Shown here one piece after another: positions 1-6,584 of a stretch of 64,000 nt of DNA. Source of the stretch: JAZTZP01 sp045637525 (lineage in GTDB: Bacteria > Bacillota > Clostridia > UBA1381); assembly GCA_045637525.1 (NCBI GenBank), contig JAZTZP010000119.1:8885-72884 (forward strand), given 5' to 3'. The notes beneath the pieces were generated by a model. That model saw only the letters and a program-made list of their open reading frames with translations. It was not told where the DNA came from and searched no databases. The translations under genes were made by a program, and so were the position numbers. Numbering within the stretch: the first letter of the stretch is position 1; each line of letters begins with the position of its first letter.

Positions 1-276
1 AAACTTAAATCCCTTAAAGGCGACAACAAACAATCTTTCAGAACCGATACCGACTCCGAAACCGCACTCGAACAGCTTCTTGTTTATTTTCTTTACCGGC
101 ATCTTTCTCCGTACGGAAATATACCGGCACTCACAGCCTTTGCGGCGCTGAGCGTATATATTATAAGAAGCTTATCCTCCGGAGAATTAAACAATCTTGC
201 GGAGGTAACAAGAATGTATTCATCTGAAATAGAGTATTCAGATGAAAATATGGAATTACTGCTTGAACTTCTTTAA
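1..276 (+). CDS. C-terminal part of an unrecognised protein (partial)
   Basis: An open frame runs in from the left edge and gives 91 residues before TAA at 274-276. The visible tail is mostly helical and ends in an acidic segment (NMELLLELL). I do not recognise the family. The stop lies 15 nt before the degenerate start of the YitT-like pseudogene on the same strand, and an AGGAG site lies between them, so the two were probably co-transcribed. No start is visible in the window. The remaining frame has no internal stop, so this gene may still be intact. Confidence 0.6.
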   Translation, partial: KLKSLKGDNKQSFRTDTDSETALEQLLVYFLYRHLSPYGNIPALTAFAALSVYIIRSLSSGELNNLAEVTRMYSSEIEYSDENMELLLELL

Positions 277-291
277 CAAAAGGAGCTACAT

Positions 292-713
292 ATAAATAAA
301 ACAAAATCTCTCTTACTCACAATTGCCGGAACCATGATAACCGGCATGGGAATAGGAATTTTTCTTACTCCGAATAAGCCGGGGACGATGTTTCCGGTAT
401 AGACACAATACTTTATCACACATTGGGAAATTCCCCCGGTATAAGCTCAACATTTCAAGAATTGCATTTGTAATTTACCGACAAAGGCTCTGAAATCGCA
501 AACAACTTAGTATCGACCTCGCTAAGAGGTGTAACTCTGATTAATGTAGTAGGTGCCTATACCATGGAAGAGAAAAAAATGCTGTTTTGTGCATTAAAAG
601 AAAGTGAAACCGCCAACTTCCAGAGGAAAATCCTTGAAAAAGACAGTGAAGCATTTATAGTATTTTCGGAATCTCTACGAATTAAGGGTAATGGATTTTA
701 TTTATATAAATGA
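292..713 (+). pseudogene. YitT-family membrane protein, gutted pseudogene
   Basis: Three pieces of a YitT-type integral membrane protein can be read in different frames. The N-terminal piece (GTMITGMGIGIFLTPNK) follows an AGGAG site at 281-285, but its start codon is ATA where ATG is expected. A second piece in another frame (GIDTILYHTLG, then PGISSTF) ends at a TAA near 474. The third piece, to TGA at 711-713, reads as the C-terminal DUF2179 domain (SEIANNLVSTSLRGVTLINVVGAYT, broken here only for naming; key residues GAYT-EEK). The central membrane core is missing: about 140 codons remain where the family has roughly 280. Start loss, frameshift and deletion together make it non-functional. 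Confidence 0.8.
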
Positions 714-745
714 AATGGGTGTTGCATCAACAACACCCATTTAAA
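713..745 (+). terminator. Intrinsic terminator after the YitT pseudogene
   Basis: A perfect 12-bp inverted repeat, AAATGGGTGTTG at 713-724 and its complement at 731-742, has a 6-nt loop. It overlaps the pseudogene stop. The T run after the stem is short, so this may be a weak terminator in either direction. Confidence 0.6.
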
Positions 746-756
746 GTTTCGGGAAA

Positions 757-1125
757 TTAATTCTTATTCATAATACCCTTTGCAGTCTCATATGCAAGAC
801 TGTAAAAAGCCTTTACGGCGTTATCGTTCAGCTTTTCCGGAATAGTTATACTTGTTAAACCTGTACAAGCAACAAACGCACAATCACCTATATTTGTTAC
901 GCCGTTTGGAATAATTACGTTTGTAAGAGAAGTGCAATTATAAAACGCATAATCATCTATACTTATTACAGGATACCTGCCAAGTGTATCGGGAATTACA
1001 ATTTTACCCCCCCAAAAAAAAAATCAATGAAGCAACGTTATACGCAGTAACTATCAACAAGAATAATCCTAACAGCAAAAAATAAGCTGCTGTGTTTTTT
1101 TGCTGTTTATCTTTAATATCATACC
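757..1125 (-). pseudogene. BspA-type leucine-rich-repeat surface protein, frameshifted remnant
   Basis: The frame ending at 757-759 reads as two LRR_5 (BspA-like) repeats, with cores such as YAFYNCTSLTNVIIPNGV and CAFVACTGLTSITIP. The upstream piece, in another frame, reads YDIKDKQQKN followed by a hydrophobic membrane segment (FLLLGLFLLIVTAYNVASL). The two join at a homopolymer on the + strand of 7 C then 10 A (1007-1023). As written the frame hits a stop; loss of one base would fuse membrane segment and repeats. The N-terminus is cut off by the hairpin element at 1142-1316. A phase-variable tract is possible, but the lost N-terminus argues for a dead gene. Confidence 0.65.
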
Positions 1126-1141
1126 TCCAAATCCTGCATAA

Positions 1142-1316
1142 TTGAATGATGTATTGCCTTCGGCAATATGATGCATTTGCCTGGCAAATATGATGTTGCC
1201 TCACTTCGTTTCGCAATGATGCGATGTTTGCCAAAGCATTAGCGAAGCGACATCATCAGGCAAAACCGTCATCATTAGTGAAACGCCATCATTTGCCGAA
1301 GGCAAACATCATTCAA
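1142..1316. repeat. Modular hairpin element with ATGATG spacers
   Basis: The ends are near-perfect inverted repeats of about 30 bp: TTGAATGATGT then a hairpin with loop TTC, mirrored at 1287-1316. Inside are short hairpins separated by ATGATG or its complement CATCAT: ATTGCC-TTC-GGCAAT, ATTTGCC-T-GGCAAAT and others. In the right half the spacers run in the opposite sense. No protein is encoded. The design is that of a small non-autonomous mobile or palindromic repeat. It truncates the BspA-like remnant. Confidence 0.6.
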
Positions 1317-1354
1317 AAAACGCACCTTTGTCGGTAGACAAAAGTGCGTTTTTT
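1315..1354 (-). terminator. Terminator of the tRNA cluster
   Basis: A 14-bp stem with one G-U pair (1319-1332 with 1337-1350, loop GGTA) is followed on the minus strand by a U run from 1320-1315. It directly follows the tRNA-Cys 3' end. Confidence 0.75.
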
Positions 1355-1356
1355 GT

Positions 1357-1431
1357 TGGAGGTGCCACCCGGATTTGAACCGGGGAGTAAAGGTTTTGCA
1401 GACCTTGGCCTTACCGCTTGGCGATGGCACC
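1357..1431 (-). tRNA. tRNA-Cys (GCA)
   Basis: The minus strand folds as a complete cloverleaf: acceptor GGTGCC at 1431-1426, anticodon loop CTGCAAA with GCA, T-arm GGTTCAAATCC, discriminator T and an encoded CCA (1359-1357). It is the last gene of the cluster and is set off from tRNA-Gly by a palindrome. Confidence 0.95.
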
Positions 1432-1444
1432 GTATGTAATTTTT

Positions 1445-1482
1445 AAAAAGTAGACAAAAGTAAAATCTTTTGTCTACTTTTT
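1445..1482 (-). terminator. 16-bp palindrome between tRNA-Gly and tRNA-Cys
   Basis: A perfect 16-bp inverted repeat (1445-1460 with 1467-1482, loop TAAAAT) ends in a U-rich strand on both sides. It could partly terminate the tRNA transcript before tRNA-Cys or act as a processing signal. Its core GTAGACAAAAG recurs in the terminator after tRNA-Cys, so the two hairpins probably arose by duplication. Confidence 0.55.
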
Positions 1483-1483
1483 C

Positions 1484-1558
1484 TGGAGCGGAAGACGAGA
1501 TTCGAACTCGCGACGTTCACCTTGGCAAGGTGACGCTCTACCACTGAGCCACTCCCGC
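1484..1558 (-). tRNA. tRNA-Gly (GCC)
   Basis: The cloverleaf on the minus strand starts GCGGGAG (1558-1552). The anticodon GCC lies in CTTGCCAAG, the T-arm reads GAGTTCGAATCTC, and CCA is encoded at 1486-1484. One G-U pair in the acceptor stem is tolerated. Confidence 0.95.
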
Positions 1559-1564
1559 ATAAAG

Positions 1565-1640
1565 TGGTGCCTCCGGGTGGAATCGAACCGCCGACACAGG
1601 GATTTTCAGTCCCTTGCTCTACCGACTGAGCTACAGAGGC
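1565..1640 (-). tRNA. tRNA-Phe (GAA)
   Basis: The minus strand starts GCCTCTG and carries the anticodon loop CTGAAAA (GAA). The T-loop is GTTCGATTC and an encoded CCA follows discriminator A. It lies 6 nt from tRNA-Gly in the same transcript. Confidence 0.95.
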
Positions 1641-1714
1641 TAATAAAAGATTTTGAAATCCGCAATGTATGCGAAAAACAATATATCTCTTTTTTATTAT
1701 CGTTTAAGATAATA

Positions 1715-1791
1715 TGGCGACCCGGATGGGGCTCGAACCCACGACCTCTAGCGTGACAGGCTAGCGTTCTAACCAACTGAACTACCGGGCC
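1715..1791 (-). tRNA. tRNA-Asp (GTC)
   Basis: The minus strand starts GGCCCGG. The anticodon GTC lies in CCTGTCACG, the T-arm reads GGGTTCGAGCCC, the discriminator is G and CCA is encoded at 1717-1715. Acceptor pairing needs one G-U (position 2). Confidence 0.95.
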
Positions 1792-1822
1792 AAATTAAAT
1801 GCCGTTTCCGTGAGAAAAATTA

Positions 1823-1898
1823 TGGTGGGAGTTACAGGGCTCGAACCTGTGACATCCTGCTTGTAAGGCAGACGCTCTCCCAGCTGAGCTAAACTCCC
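1823..1898 (-). tRNA. tRNA-Val (TAC)
   Basis: The minus strand starts GGGAGTT, with anticodon TAC in CTTACAA, T-arm CAGGTTCGAGCCCTG and encoded CCA at 1825-1823. It is the promoter-proximal gene of the cluster. Confidence 0.95.
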
Positions 1899-1938
1899 AT
1901 ACACCAAAATTTCATATCATCGCTTAACGACAAGAACT

Positions 1939-1967
1939 ATTATAACAGAAATTCATGCTTTTGTCAA
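1939..1967 (-). promoter_or_regulatory. Promoter of the tRNA cluster
   Basis: The minus strand has TTGACA (1967-1962), a 17-nt spacer and TATAAT (1944-1939). This is a perfect sigma-A consensus, starting transcription about 35 nt before tRNA-Val. Confidence 0.9.
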
Positions 1968-2094
1968 TAGTTTTTTTAAAATTTTTTTGAAAATTTTTAT
2001 TTTTTTTCTTTTTTGTTATATTATACCGAAAAGACAAGATTATTCTGCATTTCTTCTCTGTATTATTGCATAATCTATTTATATATGGAACCAT

Positions 2095-2131
2095 GAAAAA
2101 AACAAATCCGGTTGCTTATAACCGGATTTGT
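2095..2131 (-). terminator. Intrinsic terminator of the Glu-rich secreted protein gene
   Basis: A perfect 12-bp stem (2102-2113 with 2120-2131, loop of 6) is followed on the minus strand by a run of U. It lies 30 nt past the stop of the gene at 2161. Confidence 0.85.
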
Positions 2132-2160
2132 ACACTATACTTCTGTAAATAAATTTAATC

Positions 2161-2925
2161 TTATTCAGTTACTTCTTCAGTTGCTTCCTCTGTAGCTGCT
2201 TCTTCTTCAGTTGCTTCCTCTTCAACTGCTTCTTCTTCAACTACTTCTTCTTCAACTACTTCTTCAACTGCTGAAACGATAACTACAGTCTCTGTAGCTT
2301 CTATGTAATCAACTGTGCATCCGAAAGACTCACTGATAGCTCTTAAAGGAACAAGTGTTCTGCTGTCGTCCTTAAGGAACGGAGCTGCGTCAAGTTCAAC
2401 CTCTTCGCCATTTACAAACATCTTTGTGTTGTCGATTTGCATCATTATAACAACGTCGCCCTTTGCAGCTGTTATTGTCTGTGTTTCATTCTCCCAGTCA
2501 ACTACTGCACCAAGTGCTTCAAATATAGCTCTTACAGGAACCATTGTTCTGTCGTTTACCAATTCAGGCAAAACGTCAAATTCAATCTTAGCGTTGTCAA
2601 GAACAACCTCTATGCCTTCGCCATCGAACTGTGAATAATCAACTGCTTCCTCTGTAACTACTTCAGTTGTTTCTTCTGTTGCCTCTTCTTCAGTAGCCTC
2701 TTCAGTTGTTTCTTCCTCTGTTGCTTCTTCTTCAGCAACTTCTTCAGTTGCTTCTTCTTCAGCAACCTCTTCAGTTGCCTCTTCCTCTGTTGCTTCAACT
2801 GTTTCTGTTGCTGTTACTTCTGCTGCAGCTTCCTCAGTTGTCTCATCTGCTGCAAATGCTGCAAAAGAGCAAACTGTAACCATCATAGCTGTAAGTAATG
2901 CAATTATCTTCTTTGTTTCTTTCAT
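2161..2925 (-). CDS. Secreted copper-amine-oxidase-N-like protein with Glu/Ala/Thr-rich tracts
   Basis: 254 residues. A signal peptide (MKETKKIIALLTAMMVTVCS..FAA) is followed by a low-complexity region of EEATEEV-type repeats to about residue 95. One copper_amine_oxidN1-type module follows (about 97-215), recognisable by VNDRTMVPVRAIFEALGA and its half-repeat SRTLVPLRAISESFG. The C-terminus returns to EEVVEEEAVEEE repeats. These modules form stalk or peptidoglycan-facing domains in Clostridia and do not imply oxidase activity. There is no cell-wall anchor motif, so the protein is probably secreted or held by its acidic tails. It is monocistronic, with its own promoter and terminator, and AAGGAG lies upstream of the ATG. 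The role is unknown. Confidence 0.8.
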   Translation of the reverse strand: MKETKKIIALLTAMMVTVCSFAAFAADETTEEAAAEVTATETVEATEEEATEEVAEEEATEEVAEEEATEEETTEEATEEEATEETTEVVTEEAVDYSQFDGEGIEVVLDNAKIEFDVLPELVNDRTMVPVRAIFEALGAVVDWENETQTITAAKGDVVIMMQIDNTKMFVNGEEVELDAAPFLKDDSRTLVPLRAISESFGCTVDYIEATETVVIVSAVEEVVEEEVVEEEAVEEEATEEEAATEEATEEVTE

Positions 2926-2977
2926 AATTAAAACATCTCCTTAAATTTTTTTTGCAGTTTATCTGCGTACATAAAAC

Positions 2978-3006
2978 ATTATAAACAATTTTTTCCCAAT
3001 TGTCAA
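2978..3006 (-). promoter_or_regulatory. Promoter of the Glu-rich secreted protein gene
   Basis: TTGACA (3006-3001), a 17-nt spacer and TATAAT (2983-2978) on the minus strand form a consensus sigma-A promoter with a leader of about 45 nt. This predicts strong constitutive expression. Confidence 0.85.
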
Positions 3007-3133
3007 TATTTTTTTCGTTTTTATTATAACTTATATAAAATAATTACATAAATTTTGTATAGTTTTGTTATGCTTTGCAAATATAAATCAAAAATACCCG
3101 TAATTCCGTTGCTTTTTGATAAAACAAACGAAC

Positions 3134-3370
3134 TTATTTCAAAACAGCCCGTATTCTCTTTTCAGCAACAACTCTGTATTCCATTACATCCTTCCTGTTT
3201 TCGTATAGCTTACTAATAAAATCCTTCATGCCGCCCAAAATTTCTTCAAGCTCTGATATTTTTCCTTTACCATATTTTCCTGCTTTGCAATCGAAATTAT
3301 GTTCTCTGATGTATAGATACCTTTTTTGAAATACTGCGTTGTAAATACGGATTCGGTTACTGTCTAAGTC
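3134..3370 (-). pseudogene. C-terminal remnant of an unknown gene
   Basis: A 78-codon open stretch directly after a TGA reads as sensible protein (for example YNAVFQKRYLYIREHNFDCK, then ISELEEILGGMKDFISKLYE) and ends at 3134-3136. There is no start codon or ribosome site before the internal Met, and a MITE-like element begins 17 nt upstream. I take it as the 3' remnant of a gene cut by that insertion. The family is not recognised. Confidence 0.45.
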
Positions 3371-3386
3371 TCATGGAAAGCCACTG

Positions 3387-3510
3387 GGGACGTCAGACTG
3401 TCGAAAAACTCAAAATTCATGCATAATCAAATTAAACAAATCGCATTAAACTGATGTTTGTCAGAAGCAAAATTTCCGAAAACAGCAATTATTCGACAGT
3501 CTGACGTCCC
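3387..3510. mobile_element. MITE-like element with 19-bp terminal inverted repeats
   Basis: Perfect 19-bp inverted repeats (GGGACGTCAGACTGTCGAA at 3387-3405 and its complement at 3492-3510) enclose 86 bp of non-coding, AT-rich DNA. Weaker pairing continues outward (AGCCA / TGGCT). The ends resemble insertion-sequence termini and there is no transposase, so it is probably a non-autonomous derivative mobilised in trans. Confidence 0.65.
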
Positions 3511-3572
3511 GAAATGGCTCAATTCAATCATTTTCTTCATTTTAGCATATAAAAACCACTTGTCAGCCAACA

Positions 3573-3605
3573 AAAAACATTACCCGTAGAATAGGTAATG
3601 TTTTT
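3573..3605 (-). terminator. Terminator of the glycan-utilisation operon
   Basis: A perfect 12-bp stem (3573-3584 with 3594-3605, loop of 9) has U-rich arms and lies 40 nt past the GH29 stop. It marks the end of the long minus-strand operon. Confidence 0.8.
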
Positions 3606-3644
3606 GTTGAATTTTATCTTCTGAAAAATACAGCTTACGGAAAA

Positions 3645-4652
3645 TCATTTTTCAGCAACCTTTTTTAAAATTTCCACAGACGGTGCCGGAATTCTTCCTA
3701 AAGCATCAGGTCCGATATTTAGAAGATAATTTACTCCGAGTTTTTTTAGTTTTTCTTTTGTTTTAACTATATCCTCCGGAGTTTTCCAGTTATGATCATG
3801 ATATGAAAAACCCCATGTGTCATTCATTGTGGCGGCTGTTTCATATAAGCCCAAAGGAGACGGCTTTATGCCTCCTATGTCCGAATAATCAACATTCTCG
3901 GGATTTTCGTCAATCGTATCCGGAATTGTATTATCTCCGAATGAAACATAATCGTATTTTCCATTGCCCAGTCTTGAATTTATAAGACAGTCCGGTTGCA
4001 GTTGTTTAACCGTATTATAAATTAATTCGCTTTGTTCTTCACTTATCGTCATAGGCACATCAAACCACGCAAGGAAAATATCTCCGTAATTTGACATAAT
4101 TTCTTTAACCTGAGGCAAAATTTTACGTTCAAAGCATCTTGAAAAATTCTTTTCATCCTTAAAATCCCAGCTATTGTCCCATGTTGTTCCGCATGGCTTT
4201 ATATGATTTGACAAATATCCGCCGCCGTCAGGATCATGCCAGTCCAAATCCTGAGAATAGTATATACCGAGCTTCATATCATATTTTTTGCACGCATCTG
4301 CAAGCTCTTTTAAAATATCCCTGTGAAACGGAGTCGCATCATATACATTAAATTTATCAACATATGATCGGTACATTGCAAAGCCGTCATGATGTTTTGT
4401 TGTAAACACAAGATATTTCATTTTGCAATCCTTTGCAAATGAAACGATTTTTTCGGCATCAAAATACACAGGATTAAACGCACTTGCGAGCTTTTCATAT
4501 TCCTTTATCGGTATTTGAAACTGCGACTGAATCCACTCGGCGTAAACATCGCCTTTTTGTCCATCCCATTCTCCGGCAAGAAGTGAATACAGTCCCCAGT
4601 GTATCATCATTCCGTATTGTAATTTTTTATAAAGCTCTACATTTTTATTCAT
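3645..4652 (-). CDS. Alpha-L-fucosidase, GH29, cytoplasmic
   Basis: 335 residues, about the size of the GH29 catalytic barrel alone; the C-terminal beta-sandwich of longer members is absent. Family marks are FGMMIHWGLYS-type start (here YGMMIHWGLYS), FTTKHHDGFAMY near 83-94, and AWFDVP, whose Asp198 is at the position of the catalytic nucleophile. There is no signal peptide, so it acts inside the cell on imported oligosaccharides, releasing alpha-linked fucose. It is the last gene of the operon, 37 nt after the GH20 gene, and pairs with GH95 to cover different fucose linkages. Linkage preference cannot be told from sequence. Confidence 0.88.
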   Translation of the reverse strand: MNKNVELYKKLQYGMMIHWGLYSLLAGEWDGQKGDVYAEWIQSQFQIPIKEYEKLASAFNPVYFDAEKIVSFAKDCKMKYLVFTTKHHDGFAMYRSYVDKFNVYDATPFHRDILKELADACKKYDMKLGIYYSQDLDWHDPDGGGYLSNHIKPCGTTWDNSWDFKDEKNFSRCFERKILPQVKEIMSNYGDIFLAWFDVPMTISEEQSELIYNTVKQLQPDCLINSRLGNGKYDYVSFGDNTIPDTIDENPENVDYSDIGGIKPSPLGLYETAATMNDTWGFSYHDHNWKTPEDIVKTKEKLKKLGVNYLLNIGPDALGRIPAPSVEILKKVAEK

Positions 4653-4689
4653 TGTAAATTCCTCTTTTCCTTTATGTTTATTCGGCTTT

Positions 4690-6564
4690 TCATACTGTCG
4701 ATGCCGTTATAATATTCAGATGTGCATGATTATTTACAAACGGTTTTTCCAAGCTCGTAACTACACCGCCTCTATTATAATACAGTCTTTCTTCTTCGAG
4801 CTCTTCCAATACAGCAAGCCTTCCGTCACAAAATTCATTCAAACGCCTTGTTGCAGTGTTTAGCCTTGTTATAAGACCACCGAATCTTAAATCAATAATC
4901 TCCATGCCAAACGGCTTATTCATGAGTTCCCACTGCTTAACGTACACATTATAGGTTTCTCTGACCTTTTCACTCAAGTCATTAAAATCCGATGCACATT
5001 TTTTTAATACACTAATATCCTTATCAACATAAGCCCTCAGCATATTTTTTGAGACTTGAGATTTAATCACCAAAACCTCAATCAGCTTTTTATAATAATC
5101 GAATAAAAGCTCCATTCCTGCCGGCACATTCACCTTATTGATTCTTTCAAGCTTCTTTTTATAAATTCCGTACATATCTTCATTTTCAAAGCATTTATCA
5201 AGCAACCCCATAAGCGGATCATTATACAAAACCTGCTTTGAAGTAGAAATCCACGGCACAGCACGTTTTTCTTCATCCAGATCATCAAGCTCCAGGGCTA
5301 AAAACGATTCCATTTCCATGCCCGTACACTGCTTAAATCTTTTTTCAAGATGTTTAGCATTATCATAATAATTATACTCTGCAAAAAGCTGAAGTCCGGG
5401 AAGTACCGTATAAAAAGGAACCTCAGCACCGTTGTCTCCCCATACTGTTGCAAAAACCTTTTTTATATTATTTTTACGGCATAACTCAAGTGACGGAATC
5501 ATACTGTCAAAGCTGAGCTTATTATGAACACCAAGCCCTACCCATGTATGTATGCCTCCTGCAAAAACTATTTCGTGTCTCAGCTCCTTATGCTTTTCAA
5601 ACATAGCCTCAACAGTATCTTTTTTATTTGAATAATCCCAATAAACAAGCGAAAGTCCTTCGGGAATTTTCTCTTTTAAATCCTCAGGAAACTCGGCTTC
5701 TGTATTATAATAACTTCCATTTGAAACAAACCTGAAGAACATATCGCTCCACATCATAGGCTCAAAACCGTATTTTTCCGCAATCGCACATACCTTTTCC
5801 AGATGACGTATCAGCACATCAGTTCTGTCGAAGTCTTCTGTGTGAATTTCCTTATAACGCCCTTTTGTAACTTCGCCTGCTTCATCCATGCCTATATGAA
5901 TCGCTTTTGCAGAAGTGCATTCACGCCAAGATCTGAACATAGCTTCAATAAACTCGTATGTCTGAGGCTCATCAATAAGGAGTATATCATTTGTATCTTT
6001 TACAGAATTCATAGCATTCCATTTAAGCGGTACAGAAAGATGCCCAAGAGTCTGAATACACGGAACAAGCTCTATACCCAAAGTATTTGCCGTATCATCT
6101 ATGCTTTTTAGTTCAGCCTTTGAATAACGTCCGCGCATATATCCAAAATACGGATAATTGTCTATTTCATACGTATCCTCAGTATAAAGCATCGCATAAT
6201 TTATACCCATACCTGCAAGTCTCGCAAAAACCTCTTTTATTGCGTCAACCTTTAAAACCGCATTTCTTGAACAGTCAATCATAACACCACACCGTTCAAA
6301 TTTAGCTGTTTCATGCACTTCCTCAAAGCTATCTTCTTCAAGCATTCCGCAAAGAATAGTGCAGGCTCGGTATAAATTTGTCTGTCCGTTGTATGTAATA
6401 GAATAGCCGTCATCAGATTTTACGATATGCAATCCATTCGCTCCGTCTTCTTCAACATACACATTAATACCTGAAGAAGCCAACTCAAATCCTCTTACTC
6501 TTGCAACCATTTCAAGGCCTTTTGAGATTTTTTTATCAATATATATAAAATTAAAACTAATCAT
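4690..6564 (-). CDS. Beta-N-acetylhexosaminidase, GH20 type, cytoplasmic
   Basis: 624 residues. A small N-terminal alpha/beta domain (about 1-85) precedes the barrel. HIGMDEAG carries the GH20 Asp227-Glu228 pair (polarising Asp and acid/base Glu in substrate-assisted catalysis; usual motif HxGGDE). An all-helical tail of about 200 residues follows. Length and domain order resemble the GH20C-type enzymes of streptococci. With no signal peptide it should remove terminal GlcNAc or GalNAc from oligosaccharides after uptake. It follows GH95 by 20 nt and is preceded by a ribosome site, in the same operon. The presence of a hexosaminidase beside two fucosidase families points to mucin-, milk- or N-glycan-type substrates. 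Confidence 0.82.
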   Translation of the reverse strand: MISFNFIYIDKKISKGLEMVARVRGFELASSGINVYVEEDGANGLHIVKSDDGYSITYNGQTNLYRACTILCGMLEEDSFEEVHETAKFERCGVMIDCSRNAVLKVDAIKEVFARLAGMGINYAMLYTEDTYEIDNYPYFGYMRGRYSKAELKSIDDTANTLGIELVPCIQTLGHLSVPLKWNAMNSVKDTNDILLIDEPQTYEFIEAMFRSWRECTSAKAIHIGMDEAGEVTKGRYKEIHTEDFDRTDVLIRHLEKVCAIAEKYGFEPMMWSDMFFRFVSNGSYYNTEAEFPEDLKEKIPEGLSLVYWDYSNKKDTVEAMFEKHKELRHEIVFAGGIHTWVGLGVHNKLSFDSMIPSLELCRKNNIKKVFATVWGDNGAEVPFYTVLPGLQLFAEYNYYDNAKHLEKRFKQCTGMEMESFLALELDDLDEEKRAVPWISTSKQVLYNDPLMGLLDKCFENEDMYGIYKKKLERINKVNVPAGMELLFDYYKKLIEVLVIKSQVSKNMLRAYVDKDISVLKKCASDFNDLSEKVRETYNVYVKQWELMNKPFGMEIIDLRFGGLITRLNTATRRLNEFCDGRLAVLEELEEERLYYNRGGVVTSLEKPFVNNHAHLNIITASTV

Positions 6565-6584
6565 AATTCACCTCTTAAAAACTA

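Noticed and set aside
1126..1234. N-terminal part of the 76-codon ORF over the tRNA-side hairpins
   Set aside because: The residues before YDIKDK come from the ATGATG hairpin element, so the ORF is a chance fusion of repeat and gene remnant.
2161..2925. Plus-strand ORFs opposite the Glu-rich protein gene
   Set aside because: They are antisense to a gene with signal peptide, promoter, ribosome site and terminator, and come from the repetitive codons.
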